Positions 1 through 5,427 of a stretch of 7,847 nt of DNA are shown one piece after another. Origin of the DNA: Rhodothermales bacterium (GTDB taxonomy: Bacteria > Bacteroidota > Rhodothermia > Rhodothermales > UBA10348). The position numbers and the translations under genes are program-made. Numbering within the stretch: position 1 is the first letter of the stretch; each line of letters starts with the position of its first letter. The notes under the pieces are model-generated. The model was not told the DNA's origin, made no database searches, and worked only from the letters and a program-made list of their open reading frames with translations. The stretch covers positions 1 through 7,847 of the forward strand of contig JAURGV010000105.1 in assembly GCA_030833605.1 (NCBI GenBank), given 5' to 3'.

Positions 1-459
1 AGAAATCTCGGCGCCGTTTGACACGATACCATCCGACACGATATGCATGACCCAAATGGGATTGCCCTGGGCATCTAGCACAATATTGTCGTTTTCATCC
101 CTTTTAAGCACACTTTTGGGATCATTGTGACCCACATCGATAACCTCTGCGGCCACAAAAGGTCCAAATTCATACCCATAACCAAGGCCGTTCCAAACAA
201 TGTCGGTAAGCGTATTCCCCGGGGAGGAAATCGAACCGAAATTGAGGATCTGCGATGTAATTCGGTTGCCGTTTAAGATGGCCTCACGTCGGTCGGTGTT
301 ATCCTCTAGGCAGTCCGCGACCGCCGAAGCTCCACCTTTACCGGCTTGATTAGATAGCCATCGGCTTTGTTGATTGTAATCCCAGCCTCTTTCACGTTCC
401 TGAGCAAAGGAAGGAATCGCGCAAAGGGAGAAACAAAAGAGGGTTAAAATAGCCTTCAT
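1..459 (-). CDS. Secreted protein of unknown function, N-terminal 153 residues (3' end outside the window)
   Basis: The frame is open from an ATG at 459 down to base 1 with no stop, so the C-terminus lies outside the window. The first 20 residues (MKAILTLFCFSLCAIPSFAQ) form a typical Bacteroidota signal peptide ending FAQ; there is no lipobox, so a soluble periplasmic, surface or secreted protein is expected. The mature part begins ERERGWDYNQQSRWL and contains NGNRITSQILNFGSI (63-77), TDIVWNGLGYGYEFGPFVAA (85-104) and IVSDG (140-144). These glycine- and aromatic-rich stretches resemble secreted proteins I associate with TonB receptors in FCB genomes, but I cannot name a family. It follows the receptor gene by 52 bases in the same direction, so co-transcription is likely. 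In-frame ATGs at 477 and 507 would put polar residues ahead of the signal peptide, so 459 is preferred. No ribosome-binding site is evident. A C-terminal sorting domain cannot be checked here. Confidence 0.8.
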   Translation of the reverse strand, partial: MKAILTLFCFSLCAIPSFAQERERGWDYNQQSRWLSNQAGKGGASAVADCLEDNTDRREAILNGNRITSQILNFGSISSPGNTLTDIVWNGLGYGYEFGPFVAAEVIDVGHNDPKSVLKRDENDNIVLDAQGNPIWVMHIVSDGIVSNGAEIS

Positions 460-477
460 GCTACTCGAGTTAGACAT

Positions 478-489
478 TTGAACTTTCAA
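478..489. repeat. Short inverted repeat TTGAA-CT-TTCAA between receptor and downstream gene
   Basis: Two 5-base arms (478-482 and 485-489) are exact reverse complements around a 2-base centre, in the 52-base gap between the receptor stop and the next start. The same half-site occurs in the two other intergenic regions of the window. It is too short for a stable RNA hairpin; if functional it would be a protein-binding site. It may equally be chance in AT-rich sequence. Confidence 0.2.
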
Positions 490-511
490 TTTTAAATAGT
501 GGAGCATCTTT

Positions 512-3286
512 TTAGAAGGACAAAGTGGCTCCAAGACGGATCTCACGTGGTGAACTGTAAAAGTCGGGACGAGTATTGAACTCGTTCAGATTTTGAATGC
601 CTGGGAGGCCATAAGCGGGCTCCCAAGAAGCGTGTGTCCCACGTTGTCCGTTAAGAGAGTAGGTTGCTCGACCCGTGTCGCTAAACACAGACGTCTCATT
701 TAAGTGATCGAGCACGTTAAATATCTTAGCAAAGAGACGAAGATGACCTCTTCCGGTCAGCTTGATATCTCGATAAAGATGCGCATCCAACTTAATCAAA
801 CTCGGTTTGCGTTCTTGATTGGGTAGTTGGTCAATTTTTTGATCAAACAGCAGCGGTGTGTACGGATAACCTGTCGAGAACGACGTGATGAATGATGCAC
901 CCCATTTGCCAAGTTTAGTAAGCGTAACGGTTCCTGAAAGAATGTGTCGCTGATCGAACCCAAGCGGGATCAATTCCAATTCATTTTCTCTACCCGAAAG
1001 ATGGTTGTAGAAAAAGGCGTTGGTTTCATTGTTATTGCCTTCGGCGATCTGGAAGGTGTAGTCAATTCCAGCGGATAGCATTCCGTTTCTGTCACGACGT
1101 TTGGTTAGCGCAAACGTGACCCCTTTAACGTTGGCATAGTCCCTGTTCAAATAGATATTATAAATATCTTCGCCGGCGATGGAGCTAAACCGAATGGTTT
1201 GCAACGCGAGATAATCTCGGATGTCCTTGAAAAAACCGGTCACATCAAAGGCCAGTGTGCTGGTCAAGGCTTGCTGCAAACCGATTTCGTACTGAACCGT
1301 CCGTTCAGGACGCATGTTCGTATTGCCAAAGGTTGGGTTGCTACCTACGCCGAATTCGAATTCTGGATTTAAATACAGGTTGCGAAGTCGTGGCATTTGC
1401 GCAAAATGCCCGTAAGAGAAGTGAATAATGCCCGTTTCGGTTATCGGGAAAGAAACACCCAATCGTGGCATAAACAACGTGGTGGCTTTCGCATCCAGGG
1501 CTAATGTCTCAAATTCGTTTTCTTTGACCGGTGGGTTCAACAAATTGGGGAAGTATTGACCGTTTGGATCGAAGCGTTCAAAACGCAGTCCTGCATTGAT
1601 GATGAAATCCTCAAATTCCAGCTTATCCTGGGCATACAAACTGAATTCTAAAACCTTTTGCCCCGAATACTTGTCGTGGGCCGGTGTTGTAACGTCCGGT
1701 ACGGTAGGTACGGGGTAGTTGTCTCCGTCATACAGGATGACAAAGTTTTCACGGTCCAGCGAATGGAGGTTTAGTTCGGCACCCACTTTTGTTTCGTGGA
1801 TAATGCCTATCTGCGACGTCAAGTCTGCTTTCAGCCTGAACGATGACGACGATTCATATACATGGTCCTTTTGGTTTCCACCCATCAAAAATTGATTGCC
1901 GGGGAATCCAATAATATTACCAGAAGAGACATACCGAGGATCAAGCGGATTCTCATACAGAAACGATTTCGCATCGCTAGTGGCGTATGAGGCTTTTACC
2001 GTGTAAAACGCACGGTCATTTAACGTGTGCGTCCAGTGTAAACTATTGTTATAAGAGACGTCACGATAAGACGTGGTACCGCTAGGATTGTACTTGTATA
2101 AGAAACTAAACGACTTGCGTTTCGCTCCATCCATTAGGAACGAGTATTCCAACTTTGCACCGGGAAATGGACGCGTGCTAAATTTTGCAATAAAGTTGCC
2201 GCTTTCTCTTGGGTTTAATGCTACATCTTTGCCTGGCAAAGGATCGCCTTCGCCGTATTCGTACCACGGTTTTCCATGAAGCTCGTAGTACCAAAGTGGA
2301 CCGTCGTAACCTGGGATGTATTCTTGAATCGTATCCCGTAAGGTTCTGTCTCCGTTGAAGTTAGCGGAGTCTGAAGGTAGGTGTAAGTCCTTCCCGTAAA
2401 TAGTCCCTTCATTCTTGTCGTAGCGAGCAGAAAGGAAGAAACGAATCTTTTTGTAGAAGGGCAGAGGGCCGGAAAGCGTTCCTTCGCCCGTGAAAACATT
2501 CAGGCCTAAATTGCTGGTGCTCGTTGGCGGACCGTAAATATCGCTGTGCTTCGTGACGTTATCCCCACCATAAAAACTAACGGAGCCTTCCAATTTATCG
2601 TTACCCTCTTTGGTAACCAGATTCACAATACCGGACATCGCCTTACCATATTCGGCATTGAAGGCACCTGAGATAACCGTCATTTCTTGAATGGCATCGG
2701 CAGCAACAGATGTGGCCAAACCGTTGGTTTCAAAGGGATTACCTACGGACATCCCATCTACCAGGTAGGAAATTTCGTTACTTCTACCACCACGAATGTG
2801 TATCTCACCACCGGGCCCCTGATTCACTCCGGCCTGTGTGACCAAGACGCCAAAGAAACCTTCAACCGGTAACGCTTCAATTTCAGCGGCATTAACCGTT
2901 TTACTGGATGCGGTTAGGTCCTTTTGAACCATGGGTCGCTCGGCCTGAATAACAATTTCCTCGCCTTCAATAATCTCTTCCTTCATCCTGAAGTCGTAGC
3001 GCGTAGTTTGGCCTGTGGAAACGCGAATTCCAGCAATCACCTGGGTCGAAAAACCGATGTACGAAAACTTTAGGGAATACTCGCCCGGGCGCACATTCAA
3101 AATGATGTAATTCCCATCCAAATCGGTCGTGGTTCCCTGTGTAGTGCCGTCAAGAATAACGTTTACCCCAATCAAAGGGTCGCCCGATGCACTGTCGGTA
3201 ATTCGACCGGCGATTTTTCCTTGGGCAGAAGCGAACTGTACGCCCCAAATCAAAAGAAATAATAGAAAGAGACTGTGTTTACGCAT
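512..3286 (-). CDS. TonB-dependent outer-membrane receptor with carboxypeptidase-regulatory-like N-terminal domain
   Basis: This 924-residue protein is a TonB-gated outer-membrane transporter powered by TonB-ExbB-ExbD; its substrate cannot be read from the sequence. In order: signal peptide 1-22 (MRKHSLFLLF...FASAQ); a carboxypeptidase-regulatory-like beta-sandwich about 23-102 (GRITDSASGDPLIGVNVILD, then TDLDGNYIILNVRPGEY); a TonB-box-like stretch EEIVIQAERP (109-118); a plug domain about 120-230 with IRGGRSNE, YLVDG and AEYGKAMSGIVNLVTKEG; and a 22-strand-type barrel from about 235 to the end, finishing RLGATLSF with the terminal Phe usual for outer-membrane barrels. Length and order are complete for the family. 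No SusD-like gene follows, so it is a general TonB receptor and not a clear SusC. The ATG at 3286 starts the signal peptide directly; a TTG 24 bases upstream extends the frame but only adds polar residues. An intrinsic terminator lies upstream, so it probably has its own promoter. A secreted-protein gene follows after 52 bases. Confidence 0.93.
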   Translation of the reverse strand: MRKHSLFLLFLLIWGVQFASAQGKIAGRITDSASGDPLIGVNVILDGTTQGTTTDLDGNYIILNVRPGEYSLKFSYIGFSTQVIAGIRVSTGQTTRYDFRMKEEIIEGEEIVIQAERPMVQKDLTASSKTVNAAEIEALPVEGFFGVLVTQAGVNQGPGGEIHIRGGRSNEISYLVDGMSVGNPFETNGLATSVAADAIQEMTVISGAFNAEYGKAMSGIVNLVTKEGNDKLEGSVSFYGGDNVTKHSDIYGPPTSTSNLGLNVFTGEGTLSGPLPFYKKIRFFLSARYDKNEGTIYGKDLHLPSDSANFNGDRTLRDTIQEYIPGYDGPLWYYELHGKPWYEYGEGDPLPGKDVALNPRESGNFIAKFSTRPFPGAKLEYSFLMDGAKRKSFSFLYKYNPSGTTSYRDVSYNNSLHWTHTLNDRAFYTVKASYATSDAKSFLYENPLDPRYVSSGNIIGFPGNQFLMGGNQKDHVYESSSSFRLKADLTSQIGIIHETKVGAELNLHSLDRENFVILYDGDNYPVPTVPDVTTPAHDKYSGQKVLEFSLYAQDKLEFEDFIINAGLRFERFDPNGQYFPNLLNPPVKENEFETLALDAKATTLFMPRLGVSFPITETGIIHFSYGHFAQMPRLRNLYLNPEFEFGVGSNPTFGNTNMRPERTVQYEIGLQQALTSTLAFDVTGFFKDIRDYLALQTIRFSSIAGEDIYNIYLNRDYANVKGVTFALTKRRDRNGMLSAGIDYTFQIAEGNNNETNAFFYNHLSGRENELELIPLGFDQRHILSGTVTLTKLGKWGASFITSFSTGYPYTPLLFDQKIDQLPNQERKPSLIKLDAHLYRDIKLTGRGHLRLFAKIFNVLDHLNETSVFSDTGRATYSLNGQRGTHASWEPAYGLPGIQNLNEFNTRPDFYSSPREIRLGATLSF

Positions 3287-3306
3287 AATGGGTGCGTTTT
3301 CGCTGA

Positions 3307-3324
3307 GCAAACGAAGGAGTTTGC
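3307..3324 (-). other. Small hairpin GCAAAC-N6-GTTTGC ahead of the receptor start
   Basis: Arms at 3307-3312 and 3319-3324 are perfect reverse complements around a 6-base loop (TCCTTC on the minus strand), 21-38 bases upstream of the receptor ATG. A second imperfect stem lies next to it: CGGTTCC (3337-3343) against GGAAACCG (3348-3355), with one bulged A and a TAGT loop. They could be leader structures or an operator, but the first overlaps the candidate promoter, and neither has a U-tract that would make it a terminator. Confidence 0.3.
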
Positions 3325-3338
3325 ACGGGTTTCAATCG
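3308..3338 (-). promoter_or_regulatory. Candidate promoter of the TonB receptor gene
   Basis: Reading the minus strand, CGATTGAAA (3338-3330) is followed after 14 bases by TTCGTTTG (3315-3308), which matches the Bacteroidota -7 consensus TAnnTTTG at seven of eight positions. The TTG in the upstream word could act as the -33 element, although the spacing (17 bases) is shorter than the usual 19-21. The -7-like box ends 21 bases before the receptor ATG. The words CGATTGAAA and TTCGTT recur in nearly the same arrangement upstream of the hydrolase gene. Because a terminator lies just upstream, a promoter is expected in this 70-base gap, but its exact position is inference. Confidence 0.28.
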
Positions 3339-3356
3339 GTTCCTAGTGGAAACCGC

Positions 3357-3387
3357 AAAAAAAGGGGAGGCCCGAAAGGGCCTCCCC
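3357..3387 (-). terminator. Intrinsic terminator of the beta-propeller gene
   Basis: GGGGAGGCCC (3364-3373) and GGGCCTCCCC (3378-3387) pair perfectly over 10 base pairs around a 4-base loop. On the minus strand the stem is followed at once by seven T residues (the A-run 3357-3363 on the plus strand). The stem begins 20 bases after the stop codon of the 3408-5294 gene. Very GC-rich stem, tight loop and T-run in the correct orientation make this a textbook Rho-independent terminator. The plus strand has no T-run after the stem, so termination should be one-directional. Confidence 0.93.
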
Positions 3388-3407
3388 ATGAATTGTAGCA
3401 GGCCTGG

Positions 3408-5294
3408 CTACTTCAGAAGCACCATGGTCTTTGTCTGAGCAAAGTTACCATACTTGAGCGTGTACATGTAAGTACCGCTCGATACCGCTGCGCCATTTGC
3501 AGCCGTTCCGTCCCAGGTTACTTCATGTGAACCTTGAGAATAGAACTGATTGTCAACCAACGTTCTAACCAAACGTCCAGCCACATCATAAATCGACACC
3601 GAAATCGCTTTGTCAATTGGAAGCTCAAAACGAATCGAAGTCGAAGGATTGAATGGGTTCGGATAGTTTTGCTCTAGCACATAGTCTGAAGGAATAACAA
3701 CACGTTCGTCGGCAATACCAATTCCCGTTGCACCAGATGAAAGAACGCGCATAAATACACGTTGTGAGTTCACCACAGACTTAATGGTTGTCGGATCAAC
3801 GACATACGTGCTGTCTGCAGGGTTGAATACCTCTGTAAACGTGCGCAATGAGTCGCTCTGGCCTTGGAAGCCTAGTGCTACTTCATTGTGCCCATCGTTG
3901 TCCACGTCCCCTAGGAAGGCAAACTTAGATGCAAACTGAGGACCGTTGTCCGCATTCGCACGGTAGGTCGTAATAACGCCAGCAGAGTCACGCGTAATCA
4001 AATCAAACGCATCCGTACGATCGTTCGGGAAGAAAACTTGCGTGATAGGAGAGTAGTGAGCTGGATTTTCAGGATCTGTACCAATGAATTCAACAATGTT
4101 AACCCAGTTTGGGTCTTTTCCATCGTTGTATTGATTGTGAGAGAACGCAGCACCACTACCAATTAGGTCAATATTTCCATCGCCATCTAGGTCGCCGGCA
4201 GCTAGGCCAAGCGAAGAAAGGCCAGGAACCACGGCTAATTTGTAGTTGTCCTCAGTAATCGCAAAAACGTTTTCTCCGCGATTGTAATTAAGTACCCAAA
4301 CGTCACCGGTATTGTATTCGGAACCGTACACTTCGTCGTTTCCATCCCCATCAATATCCACTTTCAAAATTCCGAAAAGTGGAACGGTGTCTCGGGTCGG
4401 ATTAATATGTGCCCAATGCTGGCCTTGGCTTCCATCAGGAAGGTAGTAGGTATCTGGACCGACCGCCTGAGCTAAGGTTAGGTTGTTGTTGTTCCAGCTG
4501 GACATGACGAGTTCAACGATACCGTTTCCGTCAAGGTCAGCAGAAACCATACCGTAAGGAGATCCACCACCACGATCGACGAGGTCGAAAGCACGGTTCC
4601 GTGAACTTGCTTTCATTTCGTTGCTCCAGGTTTCAAAACCGGATCCGATGTCACCAGAAACAGAAATGATCCACCAGTTGTCGTGATCACTGTTGCTTCC
4701 GTTGTTACCAAACATCATTTCCTGTTTGCCGTCGTTATCAACGTCTTCAACCGTTAGCTGCTCTTGCTGCCAGCGATCGGGCTCGTCAGGCATGTTGTAG
4801 ATAGTCGCCGGTGCTGAGCCGTAATCGTTATCGATGCCAGTATACTCAAAAACGTACAATCCACGGGTATATGCTGCATTTGCAAACTTAGTCGCACAAC
4901 CAGCTCCCGTTGTCGCACATCCAGAGAAGAAATAGATCTCTCCTTTGCCATCGCCATCCATGTCACCGCCAGCGATCGCGCGGCCGTTTCCGGTTCCTCC
5001 ATAATCATCCAGCCAAGGCGTTGAATAAACATGCTCCCACATATCTGGTCCAATAGATTCCAAAACGTGCACACGGCTTCCGCCTGTGTAGTCTGAAACT
5101 AAAATTTCTTGCTTACCATCACCGTCAAGATCGTAAGGACCGGCGACTGTCCTTACGCCAGAGTGGAGAGGTGGATAGGGTGCATGGGGATCAGTAGAAC
5201 GTTCTACTATAAATGAGAAATCGGTGCTTTGCCCAAAAGCGCTTCCAACAAAAAGAAACGTAAAGAGCAGCAGCAAATTAGTAGCTTTACGCAT
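3408..5294 (-). CDS. Secreted FG-GAP/VCBS beta-propeller protein with T9SS type A sorting domain
   Basis: This 628-residue protein has a signal peptide 1-22 (MRKATNLLLL...SAFGQ). The mature part carries seven acidic DxDxDG/DxDxNG-type calcium-binding loops at about 55, 111, 184, 253, 313, 368 and 463 (for example DLDGDGKQEI, DVDNDGKQEM, DIDGDGNDEV), typical of FG-GAP/VCBS repeats that fold as a seven-bladed beta-propeller. Residues from about 540 form a T9SS type A sorting domain: YPNPFNPST, IYDVAGRLVRTL, TWDGTAANGAAVSSGTYMY, ending KTMVLLK. It should therefore cross the outer membrane by T9SS and be anchored on the surface or released. No catalytic motif is visible; binding or adhesion is a guess. 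Two cysteines (126 and 133) could form a disulfide. The ATG at 5294 has a GGAGG site 4 bases upstream. The gene appears monocistronic, ended by the terminator at 3357-3387, and is divergent from the hydrolase gene. Confidence 0.9.
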   Translation of the reverse strand: MRKATNLLLLFTFLFVGSAFGQSTDFSFIVERSTDPHAPYPPLHSGVRTVAGPYDLDGDGKQEILVSDYTGGSRVHVLESIGPDMWEHVYSTPWLDDYGGTGNGRAIAGGDMDGDGKGEIYFFSGCATTGAGCATKFANAAYTRGLYVFEYTGIDNDYGSAPATIYNMPDEPDRWQQEQLTVEDVDNDGKQEMMFGNNGSNSDHDNWWIISVSGDIGSGFETWSNEMKASSRNRAFDLVDRGGGSPYGMVSADLDGNGIVELVMSSWNNNNLTLAQAVGPDTYYLPDGSQGQHWAHINPTRDTVPLFGILKVDIDGDGNDEVYGSEYNTGDVWVLNYNRGENVFAITEDNYKLAVVPGLSSLGLAAGDLDGDGNIDLIGSGAAFSHNQYNDGKDPNWVNIVEFIGTDPENPAHYSPITQVFFPNDRTDAFDLITRDSAGVITTYRANADNGPQFASKFAFLGDVDNDGHNEVALGFQGQSDSLRTFTEVFNPADSTYVVDPTTIKSVVNSQRVFMRVLSSGATGIGIADERVVIPSDYVLEQNYPNPFNPSTSIRFELPIDKAISVSIYDVAGRLVRTLVDNQFYSQGSHEVTWDGTAANGAAVSSGTYMYTLKYGNFAQTKTMVLLK

Positions 5295-5298
5295 AGTG

Positions 5299-5303
5299 CC
5301 TCC
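5299..5303 (-). promoter_or_regulatory. Shine-Dalgarno site GGAGG
   Basis: GGAGG on the minus strand ends 4 bases before the ATG at 5294, in front of the beta-propeller gene. It is the only strong Shine-Dalgarno motif I see before any start in this window; the other starts lack one, as is common in Bacteroidota. It fixes this start codon and suggests comparatively strong translation. Confidence 0.65.
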
Positions 5304-5368
5304 AAATAAATGAAATTTGATCGAGCGAGTCGGATGAAATCCCTGTGGCGGGTGGGGTATATTCCGAA

Positions 5369-5414
5369 TTCAAAATCGATTGAAAGAGTAGTGTATTAAA
5401 TTTCGTTCAACGAA
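5369..5414. promoter_or_regulatory. Candidate control region between divergent secreted-protein genes
   Basis: This AT-rich part of the 133-base divergent gap holds TTCAA-N6-TTGAA (5369-5384), CGATTGAAA (5377-5385), a plus-strand box TAAATTTC (5397-5404; seven of eight matches to the Bacteroidota -7 consensus TAnnTTTG) and a perfect inverted repeat TTCGTT-C-AACGAA (5402-5414). The repeat abuts the -7-like box and lies 13 bases before the GTG or 31 before the ATG of the hydrolase gene, where a repressor could act. The spacing between TTG and the -7-like box is shorter than usual. All assignments here are by eye. Confidence 0.28.
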
Positions 5415-5427
5415 TCAACTAGAATCT

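Noticed and set aside
460..507. In-frame ATGs at 507 and 477 as starts of the partial secreted protein
   Set aside because: Both place extra residues (MLHYLKLKVQMSNSSS) before a canonical signal peptide starting MKAIL at 459. No clear ribosome-binding site favours them.
2073..2872. Several short open frames of 60-90 codons opposite or out of frame with the receptor gene
   Set aside because: No recognisable motifs or domains, no ribosome-binding sites, and full overlap with a well-supported receptor reading frame; they are shadows of it.
3287..3310. A TTG at 3310 as an upstream start of the TonB receptor
   Set aside because: It adds eight mostly polar or acidic residues (MLSENAPI) ahead of an intact signal peptide that begins at the ATG at 3286; that context is unfavourable for secretion and no ribosome-binding site supports it.
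4754..5074. A 106-codon frame overlapping the propeller gene
   Set aside because: It lies on the same strand in a shifted frame inside strongly supported coding sequence, with no recognisable protein features.
3408..5294. Repeated GATGGCGATGG-like words as a DNA repeat array
   Set aside because: They simply encode the DxDxDG calcium loops of the protein and are irregularly spaced with differing codons.
5340..5400. Sigma-70-like boxes for the propeller gene on the minus strand (TTCAAT-N17-TATACC, TTGATT-N17-TACACT)
   Set aside because: Each box matches only three or four of six consensus bases, and Bacteroidota primary sigma factors use a different consensus, so I do not place the promoter.
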